A DNA stretch of 64,000 nt, from NCBI GenBank assembly GCA_021228405.1, contig JAJQRF010000002.1, positions 310,001 to 374,000 of the forward strand, in the 5' to 3' direction. Origin of the DNA: Pyrinomonadaceae bacterium. GTDB taxonomy: Bacteria > Acidobacteriota > Blastocatellia > Pyrinomonadales > Pyrinomonadaceae. Made by a program: the position numbers and the translations under genes. The notes under the pieces are model-generated. The model was not told the origin of the DNA, ran no database searches, and worked only from the letters and a program-made list of their open reading frames with translations. Below are positions 1 through 8,435 of the stretch, piece by piece. The number at the start of each line of letters is the position of its first letter. The first letter of the stretch is position 1.

Positions 1-26
1 GAAAGAAAAATAACCGGATATTAATA

Positions 27-64
27 AAAAAGCGCGGTCGAGTGAAATCGTTTCCGCGCTTTTT
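27..64 (-). terminator. Rho-independent terminator of the TonB receptor gene
   Basis: On the minus strand the GC-rich stem AAGCGCGG/CCGCGCTT closes a loop of about 16 bases and is followed by a run of six T. It lies just past the stop codon of the receptor gene. Confidence 0.8.
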
Positions 65-69
65 ACTTT

Positions 70-2526
70 TTATTCCTTCGCCCCGAGCCTGAAAGTTAAG
101 CCGAAATTGACCGTGAAAGGATAACCCGGCGTGGCGTGGATTCGCGTCCCGGTTTCACAGGTCGGACAAGTCTGCGATTCAAAATAATTTTGCGTTTCAA
201 AGTATCTTTTATTAAACAAATTGTCGATTGAAAAATTTAGTTCGACCCATTTTTTCAGGCGTTTCGCGATCGACAAATCGACCACGTCCTGCCCGCTCGC
301 ACGAATGTTTTCGTCTTCCGCATCGAGCCGATAATTTGAAATATGCCGCCAGTTCAGGGAAGCGTTAAAGCCGCGCAGTTCGGATAAAACAAAACTGCCG
401 TTTGCGACCGTGTGCGGTGCGCTGTCGATGATGACGCGTTCGCGTGAATTGTTGATCTCAAGAAAATCGCCTGGATAAAAGGCGCGGATAACCTGCGTCA
501 AACCGCCGTTAAAGCTTAAAAACCGATTGATGCGCACCGAATTGCGAAGTTCCAAACCGTAAGAACGCGAACGTCCGGCAAATTCGATGCTTCCGTCGTC
601 GGGAATATAAACCTGTTCGTTCGAGCGGTCAATCAAAAAGAAACTGCCGACAAGCGAAACGCGACGCGAATTGAAGCTCGTTCCCGCCTGATAAAAATCC
701 GTCGTCGAAATCTTCGGCGCGTCCGAATTGCGAACCACACCGCGTGCGTCTTGCGAAGAAATTCCGCGCCCGTAATTGGCATAAAAAGTGATCGGCATTC
801 TTTCCAAAGGCGACCACGCAACTGCCAGTTTCGGCTGAAATTTCGTTGCGGATTCCTTCCCGTCGAGAATTAAAGCGCAGGGATTGGCAGGCGTAACGGG
901 ATTGGCAAAACTGCTGTTGCAAATCGGCGAACCGCCGAAATTTCTTTTTTCCGTCGGCTTTTCTGCGACAATTCCGCCAAGCTCGAAACCGTTCACGTCG
1001 AACGTAAACGTGTCGAACCGCAAGCCGGTTTCGATGCGCAGATGCCCGTTGAAAAAATCGATTCCGTTTTGGACGTAACCTGCATAATTATTCACTTTCG
1101 CGTTTGCGTTTGTGTATAAAACGTTCGCATTATCGATATTTTCGGGTAAAAATTTACGGCGCGGGTTGCGCGAAACCGAAGGATAAAGTCCGACGTTGAT
1201 CTGGTTGAAATGCAGATTTCCGCCGACCGTCAAAAGTGCCTGTTTTCCGAAAAATTTATACGGCTGAAGATATTGGACGTTTGCACCCTGCTGAAGCCGC
1301 GAATCGTGCTGTTGGATTTCGTCACCGTAGATCGGATCGGCTAAAAAGAAAGTAAAATTAGAGAAAAGATCGAATAGCGAACGCCCGATGAAGGCATCGG
1401 CTTTGAACGTCGCGCCCGAATTTAACTCTTTGCGAAAATACGTTCCGACCGTTCCGAGCCGAACTTTTCCGCCGTTTTCGGGATCGATCGCGCCGAAACG
1501 GTCGAGTTCGCCCGAAGCGACCAGATCGAGCGGGATTTGTCCGGATGAAAAGAAGTTGTTGCGCCCGAAATTGAGTTTGAAGCCGAGCGCGGTTTTATCG
1601 TCGAATTTGTAAGTCAGATTTCCCGACACATTATCGCGGCGATAGCGCAGAGGACTTTCAAAAGGTCCGTCCGTGTAACTCGGCTCATATGCGAAAAACG
1701 CCTCGATATTTTTGATCTTCGGACTGTATGCGAAAAATCCGCGCAGAGTGTTAAAGCTTCCGCCCTGAATCCGCGCCGTGAATTGATTCGGAAGCGATTC
1801 TTTCAGGCGAATCTGCACCACGCCCAAACCCGAAAAATCGCCGTAAGCCGCCGAAAAAGGTCCGTTAATAATCGACACGTCCTGCACTAATTCGGGCGAA
1901 AGCGATTTCAAATTTCCCAGATAACCTTGCCCGTGTCCCTGCGTTCCCTGATTTTGCTGAACGTTATCGACTAAAATCTTCAAACCGCCGTTCACGCCGC
2001 CGTGATCGGTATTAAAACCGAAACGACGGATTTCGAGCGATTTTCCGCCGCCTTCGTGCTGTCCGGCATTGATTCCCGCGTTGAGCGACTGGATGATCTG
2101 GTCGTCGCGCCCGAAAAGCGTGTTGTTATAGATCGTTTCATTGCGGCGTTCGACATCGGGCGCGAGCGAATTATCCTGAATCACGACCGATTCGCTCACC
2201 GGCGGCACGACAAAAACGACTTTTATCTGCACGTTTTCGATCTTTTCACCGGGCGCAAAAATCCGTGTTTGCGGTTCGATATTATTTCCCGAAAACTTTG
2301 CGGAAAAAGGCTCTTCGGCAACTTTTAGAGAGAATTTTCCTTCCGCGTCGCTGACGGCTGAAATATTTCCGTCGGAGGTTTGAACTTCGACCGTCACGTT
2401 CGGCACGAGTTCAAATTGCTGTGTGAGAATGGTTCCCGAAAATGTGCGCTGAGTTTGCGCGAAAATATTTGCCGTAGAAATCAGCAAAAAAGCGATGTAA
2501 ACACTGCCCTTGATAAAACTTTTCAT
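70..2526 (-). CDS. TonB-dependent outer-membrane receptor
   Basis: An 818-residue outer-membrane receptor for TonB-driven uptake. Residues 1-24 are a signal peptide ending in FAQ. About 27-110 looks like a carboxypeptidase-regulatory-like beta sandwich. About 130-245 is the plug, with the typical segment IINGPFSAAYG. The rest is the beta barrel with alternating aromatic strands. The plug carries unusual His/Gly-rich stretches (GQHEGGG, TQGHGQGYLG). The gene follows nikR on the same strand after about 106 bp, so a nickel or other metal-complex substrate is a fair guess, but it is inferred from context. A terminator follows the stop. Confidence 0.92.
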   Translation of the reverse strand: MKSFIKGSVYIAFLLISTANIFAQTQRTFSGTILTQQFELVPNVTVEVQTSDGNISAVSDAEGKFSLKVAEEPFSAKFSGNNIEPQTRIFAPGEKIENVQIKVVFVVPPVSESVVIQDNSLAPDVERRNETIYNNTLFGRDDQIIQSLNAGINAGQHEGGGKSLEIRRFGFNTDHGGVNGGLKILVDNVQQNQGTQGHGQGYLGNLKSLSPELVQDVSIINGPFSAAYGDFSGLGVVQIRLKESLPNQFTARIQGGSFNTLRGFFAYSPKIKNIEAFFAYEPSYTDGPFESPLRYRRDNVSGNLTYKFDDKTALGFKLNFGRNNFFSSGQIPLDLVASGELDRFGAIDPENGGKVRLGTVGTYFRKELNSGATFKADAFIGRSLFDLFSNFTFFLADPIYGDEIQQHDSRLQQGANVQYLQPYKFFGKQALLTVGGNLHFNQINVGLYPSVSRNPRRKFLPENIDNANVLYTNANAKVNNYAGYVQNGIDFFNGHLRIETGLRFDTFTFDVNGFELGGIVAEKPTEKRNFGGSPICNSSFANPVTPANPCALILDGKESATKFQPKLAVAWSPLERMPITFYANYGRGISSQDARGVVRNSDAPKISTTDFYQAGTSFNSRRVSLVGSFFLIDRSNEQVYIPDDGSIEFAGRSRSYGLELRNSVRINRFLSFNGGLTQVIRAFYPGDFLEINNSRERVIIDSAPHTVANGSFVLSELRGFNASLNWRHISNYRLDAEDENIRASGQDVVDLSIAKRLKKWVELNFSIDNLFNKRYFETQNYFESQTCPTCETGTRIHATPGYPFTVNFGLTFRLGAKE

Positions 2527-2563
2527 AAAATTATTCTTTGGTCTAAAGAATTGAAATAATATC

Positions 2564-2590
2564 GTAACACGAAATTAAATTCTGTAGCAC
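2564..2590. promoter_or_regulatory. Possible NikR-type half-site pair
   Basis: Two GTARCAC heptamers (GTAACAC at 2564-2570, GTAGCAC at 2584-2590) lie 20 bp apart between nikR and the TonB receptor start. They resemble half-sites reported for NikR in delta-proteobacteria, but here they are direct repeats and not an inverted pair, so the call is weak. Confidence 0.2.
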
Positions 2591-2632
2591 TTAATTTTAT
2601 TATTCGCAAAGTTTTTATTTTCAGTTTCAAAA

Positions 2633-3064
2633 TTATTCGCTTCTCGTGATGACGGACGAGGGCAAAGTCAGAAAAAGTTTTCCGTTCTTAATGCCCTTCA
2701 AACTCAAAAGCCGATTTGAAAGCTCGGCGATTTCCGAAATGACACCGCGCAAAGCGATAATTTCCAGACAATCGTCGTGGCTGACGTGCAGGTGCATCAC
2801 GGACAAAATATTTTTATGAAAATCGTGTTGGATCGCGCCCATTTCCTGCGCCAGATTGCGGGCGTGATGGTCGTAAACCAACGTCAAACTGCCCAGAGCA
2901 TCGATCTCGGTTTGAGTTTCGATTTTCTGCTGAATCAACGCTTCACGAATCAGATCGCGCAGAGCTTCCGAACGCGTCGCATAGCCGCGTTCGCCGATCA
3001 AACGGTCGTAATTTTCCAATAAATCCTGATCGATGCTGACACCGAATCTGACAAGGTCGCTCAT
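2633..3064 (-). CDS. nikR: Nickel-responsive transcriptional regulator NikR
   Basis: A 143-residue ribbon-helix-helix/ACT metalloregulator that binds nickel and represses or activates metal-uptake genes. Residues 4-48 form the ribbon-helix-helix (RFGVSIDQDLLENYD, then a RSEALRDLIR helix). The four nickel ligands of the family are all present with the usual spacing: His80, His91, His93 and Cys99 (motif HLHVSHDDC). Length is normal for NikR. It sits upstream of, and co-directional with, the TonB receptor. No nik or Nramp-type inner-membrane transporter is in the window, so the regulon must extend elsewhere. Confidence 0.93.
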   Translation of the reverse strand: MSDLVRFGVSIDQDLLENYDRLIGERGYATRSEALRDLIREALIQQKIETQTEIDALGSLTLVYDHHARNLAQEMGAIQHDFHKNILSVMHLHVSHDDCLEIIALRGVISEIAELSNRLLSLKGIKNGKLFLTLPSSVITRSE

Positions 3065-3212
3065 TTTTTAAGGTCTAGATTAGCTTTTTCGGGATGTTTT
3101 AGCAAAGAAGCAATGGAACGCGGATTAGGCAGATTGACACAGATATTTTTAAAGTTACTTTTTGGAAATCAGCGAAAATCCGCTAAATCTGCGTTTATCC
3201 GCGTCCTATTTC

Positions 3213-3992
3213 TTAATTCTTTTTATTCACACCACGAATGTTGTTAATGACACGAATAAATTTTGTAATTAAACTTGGCGGAAGATGTTTTGAAACGAAC
3301 GCGAAAACCTTATTTTGAAAGCCCGGAACGATCACGTGTTTGCCTTTCGACATTTCCGCAAACGCGATTGCGGCGACTTTTTCCGCCGTCATTCCCGAAT
3401 TTTTCTTATCGGCGATTCCGGCGCGGGTGCGAAATTCGGTTTGCGTAATTCCGGGACAAACGACCGAAACCTGAATGTTTGTTTCTTTCAGTTCGTCCTG
3501 CAAAGCCGACGAAAACGACAACATAAACGCCTTCGACGCGCTGTAAGCCGCTTGCATCGGGACGGGTGAAAACGAATAAACCGACGCGATATTCAAGATT
3601 TTTCCGCCTTTATGTTCGATCATTTCAGGCAAAACTGCTTTCGTGAGCCTGAGCATCGCGGCAAGCTGAACATTAAGCATTTCGAGTTCTTCCGTGATAT
3701 TCGTTTCGGCAAAATTTCCTTTCACTCCGAAACCCGCATTGTTGACCAGAACATCGAATCGGCGTTTCGCAATCGCTTTTATCAACACACCGGTCGCGCC
3801 CGAATCCGCCAAATCAGCCGTAAAAATCTCTACCTTAACACCGATTTTTTTTACGCATTCATCTGCAACATTTTGCAAAGCGTCTTCGTTTCGCGCCGTC
3901 AGAAAAAGATCGTAACCGTTGCGCGCAAGTTCAAACGCCAATGCTTTCCCGATTCCTGAAGATGCGCCTGTGATGATCGCGGATTTATTCAT
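3213..3992 (-). CDS. SDR-family oxidoreductase, candidate acyl/alkyl-DHAP reductase
   Basis: A classical short-chain dehydrogenase of 259 residues. TGASSGIG at the N-terminus is the dinucleotide-binding glycine motif, NNAGFG is the second motif, and YSASK with an upstream serine (NIASVYS) is the catalytic Ser-Tyr-Lys set. The start is taken at MNKSAIITG because the glycine motif then sits at its usual position; an upstream in-frame ATG adds 14 residues unlike the family. It lies downstream of the AGPS-like and PlsC-like genes. Eukaryotic acyl/alkyl-DHAP reductases (Ayr1, PexRAP) are SDRs, so a role in ether lipids is plausible but inferred. Other SDR substrates remain possible. Confidence 0.85.
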   Translation of the reverse strand: MNKSAIITGASSGIGKALAFELARNGYDLFLTARNEDALQNVADECVKKIGVKVEIFTADLADSGATGVLIKAIAKRRFDVLVNNAGFGVKGNFAETNITEELEMLNVQLAAMLRLTKAVLPEMIEHKGGKILNIASVYSFSPVPMQAAYSASKAFMLSFSSALQDELKETNIQVSVVCPGITQTEFRTRAGIADKKNSGMTAEKVAAIAFAEMSKGKHVIVPGFQNKVFAFVSKHLPPSLITKFIRVINNIRGVNKKN

Positions 3993-4025
3993 AAAATTTT
4001 TGTCTGCGGAAAAAAGACGATTTTC

Positions 4026-4096
4026 CGCGAACAAACGCGAAAAGGCACGAAAAAAGAAAAGTTTATTACTCGGTTTTATTTTCGCGTTTGTTCGCG
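4026..4096. repeat. 18-bp perfect inverted repeat between acyltransferase and SDR genes
   Basis: The arms at 4026-4043 and 4079-4096 are perfect reverse complements (left arm begins CGCGAACAAACGCG) with a 35-base loop. A further TTTATTCGCGGG follows. It is one of several hairpin spacers in this window. There is no clean T-tract, so it is not an obvious terminator. Confidence 0.85.
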
Positions 4097-4112
4097 TTTA
4101 TTCGCGGGCAAA

Positions 4113-4967
4113 CTACTTCCCTGTTCCGGTAAAAAATTCGTTTTCCATTTGCTTGATGGTTGCGCCGATCTCGCCGACGGCTTCGATGCTCGATTTTTTC
4201 TTTTCCTGCTTGTTTACCTTCGGTTCGATCAGTTTCATTTTCATCTTGAACGTCGCATTTTTCGGCGGATAATTTGAAAAAGTTTCCTGTTTGTCGCTTC
4301 TCAGATAAATACACAAAACCTGCGCATTTTCGAGCGAGCTGATGATTTTGCCGACACCGAAACGCAATCTTTCGCTATCGAAAATGCCCGTTCGACTGCG
4401 CTGACCTTCGGGGAAGATCAGCACGACGTTTCCCTTTTCGAGCAGATAACGGCAGAGATTCAAAACCGCGTTTTTGTGCGCCGAACTGCCTTTGCGATCA
4501 AGAAAAATACATTTCGTGAGATAAAGCGTGGCGTGATAGCGCAGTTTTTTCTTGAAGAAATCGCCCGCCGGAAGATTCCAGGTGAACGCATCGTAATTGG
4601 CAACATACCAGAGATTCGACGCTAAAGCCCAGATTATCAACGCCGAATCGATGAACGTGAGATGATTGGCGCAGATTATCAGGGGCTTTTTCGTGCGCTG
4701 TTTTTCCGTCCAGATTTCTCGAAATTCACGGCGGATTTCCTGCATATTTTCAATCGAATAGCCGCGGAAATATTTCATCAGCAAAATCAAAATTCCGCCG
4801 AATGGAAGCAACAAAATCTGACAGATGAGCGATTGCAGACGCACTTTTTTGATCTGCCACAGCGGTGGCGTTTCCACGCCTTTTTTCGTGCTTCCCTTGA
4901 TAAATTTGAGTAGATTTTCCGCTCTTCGCATATTTCCCGCTAAACTTCTTTTGCTTAATTCGATCAT
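4113..4967 (-). CDS. PlsC-like 1-acyl-glycerol-3-phosphate (or DHAP) acyltransferase
   Basis: A membrane-associated lysophospholipid acyltransferase of 284 residues. It has the catalytic NHX4D box (NHLTFID, His102/Asp107) and the FPEGQRSRTG box at about 185-194 that binds the acceptor phosphate. A hydrophobic stretch at about 47-65 should anchor it. Its start codon overlaps the stop of the AGPS-like gene by one base (TAATG), which indicates translational coupling. DHAP acyltransferase and lysophosphatidate acyltransferase share this fold, so either step of ether-lipid synthesis could be served; sequence alone does not decide. Confidence 0.88.
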   Translation of the reverse strand: MIELSKRSLAGNMRRAENLLKFIKGSTKKGVETPPLWQIKKVRLQSLICQILLLPFGGILILLMKYFRGYSIENMQEIRREFREIWTEKQRTKKPLIICANHLTFIDSALIIWALASNLWYVANYDAFTWNLPAGDFFKKKLRYHATLYLTKCIFLDRKGSSAHKNAVLNLCRYLLEKGNVVLIFPEGQRSRTGIFDSERLRFGVGKIISSLENAQVLCIYLRSDKQETFSNYPPKNATFKMKMKLIEPKVNKQEKKKSSIEAVGEIGATIKQMENEFFTGTGK

Positions 4968-6739
4968 TATAAATTCTGATTTCCCGCACCGAAAATATTT
5001 TTCGGGTCCAGACTTTCCTTGATGTTTTGTTTCAATCTGAGCGCAGTTTCCGACATAATTTCGGGTAGAAAATGCGAACGAAGTTTGCCGATGCCGTGAT
5101 GATGCGAAAGCGAACCGCCGTTTTTCATAATTTCTTCACGCGCGATGTTTTCGAGTTCGAGGTAAACGTGCGACGGATTTTCCACACCTTTGAAATAAAA
5201 TCCGAAATAAAAATAGATCGCCGCGCCAGTTTTATAAACCTGCGTCACGCGCGAAGTGACGAACGGATTTCCGGGAAGTCCGCGTTTTTCATATTCCTCG
5301 TAAAGCCGTTTTTTCGTGTTTTCGCAAATTTTCAAAACGTCGCTCCACGCGGCGGAAGTTTCAAACGATTCGGCGATGATGTAATAATTCATCAGAAAAT
5401 CGCGGATGTAGGCGATGCTGTAAGTCAGTTGATAACCGCGCCGACCGTTTTCGCCGCCGGCTTTCATTCCTTTGTGCTTTTTGGCAATCGCGTAAACGTC
5501 TGCTTGCTGACGCGCGACTTCTTCCTTCGTTCCCTCGAAAACGAGCGTGCAGGCGACCATTTTTTCAGGCTCGAAACCTTTCAGTTTCGTCACGAAAAAC
5601 TTTTCGATGTTGCTCTTTAAAACCTTCAAACCTTGTGACGCGGGTTTGAGCGCAAGCCCGAATTGAAACTGTAAATTATCGACCAATCTCACGGACGCGG
5701 GCGGCTGTATCGTGCGCCCGATTTCATACATAAAATTAAATCCGTCTTCAAACGTCGGAAACAGAACCGAGCCGTATTCCTGCGCTTCGGGAAGCGGAAA
5801 AAGTTTAACAACGGCAGAAGTAAAAATCCCTAAAGTTCCTTCCGAACCGAACATCAGACGGCGCAGATCGGAGCCGACGGCTTCGCGCGGCGCGACGCTC
5901 ACACGCGTCAGAAGTCCTTCGCTCGTCGCCACGTTCACGTCCAGAACGATGTCTTCGATGTTGCCGTATTTGTTCTTTTTCATTCCGCTCGCGTTCGTGG
6001 CAATCCAGCCGCCGAGCGTGGAAAATTCGACGCTGTCGGGTTCGTGTCCCATCGTCACGCCGTATTCGGCAAGCTGCGACATAATATTCCGCCCGACCGC
6101 GCCCGCTTGGATGCAAGCCATCATATTTTCCTTGTCGATCCATAAAATGCGGTTCATCCGGCGCATATCGACCGAAACGATAAAACGTGATTCGTTTTCC
6201 TGACAGCGCAGAGCGTCCGTCACGTTCGTGCCGCCGCCGTAAGGAATCAGCGAAACGTCGTGCTTTTTCGCGGCTTCGATGAGCTTGGCGATCTGCTCTT
6301 CCGAATCGGGAAAAACGACCGCGTCGGGAATGCGTCCGAGCCTGCCGTATTTGATCGCGAACATTTCCTCCTGCGTGTGCCCGTGTCCGTGACGCAGACG
6401 GATTTCGCCGTCGAAAGTTATTTGGTCATTTTTAAAAATCGTGTTCAGCTCGTCGGTAAACGCTTTATTCGCAAACGGCGCGGGAATAAGTGTCGGATAA
6501 TTCGACGCGAAAACGTCTTGCGGGTCGAGTTTTATATCAAGCGTTTCACGAATCCAGGGCACGAGCCGCGTCAATTCCTGACCGCTGAGTTCGTAACGAT
6601 TGCCCAGAATAACGGCGTGACCGCGTTCGTTGATCGAAAACTGCGTATCACGAAAGCCCCAAACGTCAAAACTTTCAACGTCTTTCGCGCTTTCCTGAAA
6701 CGGTTTCGGATAGATCAAATTCGGATTTTCTGCTTTCAT
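4967..6739 (-). CDS. AGPS-like FAD-linked enzyme (alkyldihydroxyacetonephosphate synthase family)
   Basis: A 590-residue FAD enzyme of the vanillyl-alcohol-oxidase fold. The FAD-binding half (about 130-320) contains IPYGGGTNVTDAL and GHEPDSVEFSTLGGW. The C-terminal half contains LTYSIAYIRDF, the region of the catalytic tyrosine in AGPS, and SLSHHHGIGK. HGHGHT at 117-122 and WGFRDTQF near the N-terminus are also characteristic of AGPS and not of glycolate or lactate oxidases. AGPS replaces the acyl group of acyl-DHAP with a fatty alcohol, creating the ether bond. It is first in a tight operon with an acyltransferase and followed by an SDR. An AGPS homologue takes part in ether-lipid formation in myxobacteria. 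Confidence 0.87.
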   Translation of the reverse strand: MKAENPNLIYPKPFQESAKDVESFDVWGFRDTQFSINERGHAVILGNRYELSGQELTRLVPWIRETLDIKLDPQDVFASNYPTLIPAPFANKAFTDELNTIFKNDQITFDGEIRLRHGHGHTQEEMFAIKYGRLGRIPDAVVFPDSEEQIAKLIEAAKKHDVSLIPYGGGTNVTDALRCQENESRFIVSVDMRRMNRILWIDKENMMACIQAGAVGRNIMSQLAEYGVTMGHEPDSVEFSTLGGWIATNASGMKKNKYGNIEDIVLDVNVATSEGLLTRVSVAPREAVGSDLRRLMFGSEGTLGIFTSAVVKLFPLPEAQEYGSVLFPTFEDGFNFMYEIGRTIQPPASVRLVDNLQFQFGLALKPASQGLKVLKSNIEKFFVTKLKGFEPEKMVACTLVFEGTKEEVARQQADVYAIAKKHKGMKAGGENGRRGYQLTYSIAYIRDFLMNYYIIAESFETSAAWSDVLKICENTKKRLYEEYEKRGLPGNPFVTSRVTQVYKTGAAIYFYFGFYFKGVENPSHVYLELENIAREEIMKNGGSLSHHHGIGKLRSHFLPEIMSETALRLKQNIKESLDPKNIFGAGNQNL

Positions 6740-6753
6740 AATTCAAAAAGGCG

Positions 6754-6857
6754 GAAACCCGCGCGTGAGCAAGGGTGTGAAACATTCGGCAATTTTATTC
6801 AAAAACTTGATGTTTCAAAACCTGAAATTGCGACACCCTTGCTCACGCGCGGGTTTC
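6754..6857. repeat. Long inverted repeat with perfect 25-bp arms
   Basis: The arms at 6754-6778 and 6833-6857 are perfect reverse complements; the left arm starts GAAACCCGCGCGTGAGCAAG. The 54-base loop has nested complementarity (TGAAACAT with ATGTTTCA). It lies upstream of the AGPS-like gene in the 6740-7040 spacer. There is no T-tract and no transposase gene. It looks like a REP- or MITE-type element. Confidence 0.9.
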
Positions 6858-6933
6858 TACCTGAAATTTTCTATTGTGATTATGCACAAATGAAATGTAA
6901 AGGTCTTGAACGATTCTGCTATTTAGAAGAAAA

Positions 6934-7030
6934 TTGGTCGCGGACAAACGCGGATTTGGCGGATGATCGCAGATTTTTTATGAAAATTATCAGTAAAAAT
7001 CTGTGTCCGTCTGTGTTTATCTGTGGATAA
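6934..7030. repeat. Hairpin spacer made of CTGTG/CGCGGA-type units
   Basis: The rest of the 6740-7040 spacer. Arms contain repeated short units (GCGGACAAACGCGGATTTGG; then AATCTGTGTCCGTCTGTG) that can pair across a poly-T/A centre. No coding potential or promoter is evident. Confidence 0.5.
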
Positions 7031-7040
7031 ATTTTAAGTT

Positions 7041-7856
7041 TTATTCTTCAAGCGAAATGAGCGAACTGAATTTCAGAAGCGCGGACGGCGTGATGCCAAG
7101 CATCTGACGGAAAGTTCGGGTGAGATGCGCCGAATCGGAAAAGCCCGCATCGTATGCGGTATCGGTCAGCGAAACGCCTTTGGCGAGCAGGTGCATCGCG
7201 TCGCGCAATTTCATCCAGAGCAGATAACGGCGCACTGGAACGCGTAAGTTTTCGGTAAAAAGATGCGAAAAACGGCTTTCGGAAAGCTCGACGCTGGCGG
7301 CAATCTCTTTGACCGAAACATTATTTTCAAGCTCGGTGCGAATCCATTCGACGCTTTGCGAAACGCGCTCGTCGATCGCCGAATTCAACAGTTCGTCGCT
7401 GTTTCTCAAGTTTCCCAAAAGCTTGCGGGAAAGTTCTTCGCTTTCGACCGTTAAATTGTCCGTTTTTTCAAACGCATCGAAGATCGGCAGGAAATTCTGC
7501 ACGATGCTGGCGGGAATCCGTGAAATTCCCTTGCGCGTCAAAATCGGAATTAAAGGCTGTGCGGCGCGTGCTTCGGGAACGAGAATTATCAGCGCAAGCC
7601 GTTTATTCTGCCCGTCGATCGCGTGATTTTGTCCCGGTGCGATGATCGCCGATCTGAAGTTTTGCCAGTCTGCATCTTCTGCAAATTTGAGCCTAAATTC
7701 GCCGGCGAGCGCAACGGCGATCTTGATCGCGGGCGAAGCGTGAAGGCTAGTCTGCGCCGCACTCCCAAGAAAAAGAGCCTGTTCCTTCCACAAAAAAACC
7801 TTCCCGCGCCAGTTCGGGTCTTGAAAATTTTCATTTGTCGGAAGTGAAAAATTCAA
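7041..7856 (-). CDS. AraC-family transcriptional regulator
   Basis: A 271-residue regulator. The N-terminal 150 residues resemble a cupin-type ligand-sensing domain. The C-terminal 100 residues carry the two helix-turn-helix units of the AraC family: VKEIAASVELSESRFSHLF, then TDTAYDAGFSDSAHLTRTFR followed by GITPSAL. The ligand is unknown. The neighbour downstream is a secreted unknown on the same strand; no obvious metabolic target gene is adjacent. Confidence 0.9.
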   Translation of the reverse strand: MNFSLPTNENFQDPNWRGKVFLWKEQALFLGSAAQTSLHASPAIKIAVALAGEFRLKFAEDADWQNFRSAIIAPGQNHAIDGQNKRLALIILVPEARAAQPLIPILTRKGISRIPASIVQNFLPIFDAFEKTDNLTVESEELSRKLLGNLRNSDELLNSAIDERVSQSVEWIRTELENNVSVKEIAASVELSESRFSHLFTENLRVPVRRYLLWMKLRDAMHLLAKGVSLTDTAYDAGFSDSAHLTRTFRQMLGITPSALLKFSSLISLEE

Positions 7857-7889
7857 CTACTTTACAATATCCGCGAGAAATCTGGAATC

Positions 7890-8318
7890 TTACTTCAATT
7901 CTTCAGCAGTCGCCTTTCGCATTATTATTTCCCTGATTGTTCCGCGGTCATCTCTTGCTCCCGGGGTTGCAATAAAATCGCCTGTTTGAAAGGTAATCTT
8001 CCCAAATGCGGCACCATACTCACCGAAAAATCTAAAGTGAATTTTCATCTCTGCGCCCTTGTAAACTATCGATACAACTTCATTTCCCATACCGCAACCG
8101 AGATGATATACAATATTGCTTTCGTCAGGCTTAAAATAAACTCTCTCCCGAGTGCTCGATTCGGGAAGTTCCCTGACTTTAACCTTGTCCGGCTTCAATT
8201 TTTTTCCTTTCCTGTCAACCACAGTAAAATTCATACCTGAACAGCAACACTGTGAACGAACCGAATAAAAACTAAAAGTAAAAACTAAAAGCAAAATGAA
8301 TAAATTGATTTTCCTCAT
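7890..8318 (-). CDS. Secreted protein of unknown function
   Basis: A 142-residue protein with a clear signal peptide (about residues 1-22). The predicted mature N-terminus starts near SQCCCSG, an unusual run of three cysteines. The body is charged and beta-rich and includes GCGMGNEVVSIVY. I do not recognise a family. A lipoprotein is possible, but the residues before CCC are not a good lipobox. It lies alone between the AraC regulator and hldD on the same strand. Confidence 0.7.
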   Translation of the reverse strand: MRKINLFILLLVFTFSFYSVRSQCCCSGMNFTVVDRKGKKLKPDKVKVRELPESSTRERVYFKPDESNIVYHLGCGMGNEVVSIVYKGAEMKIHFRFFGEYGAAFGKITFQTGDFIATPGARDDRGTIREIIMRKATAEELK

Positions 8319-8435
8319 AACTTCACCCGCACATTATTTTCCCGAACAACGACGAACCGTTCAATAAATTCAATGCGTTGAAAATATCGTTGAATTCTAA
8401 TTTTGCAACCGCCGTCCGTTCTCGGAAATAACAGA

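Noticed and set aside
6260-7030. 256-codon open frame on the plus strand
   Set aside because: It runs antisense to the AGPS-like gene and through the inverted repeat; composition is that of a reverse-strand shadow.
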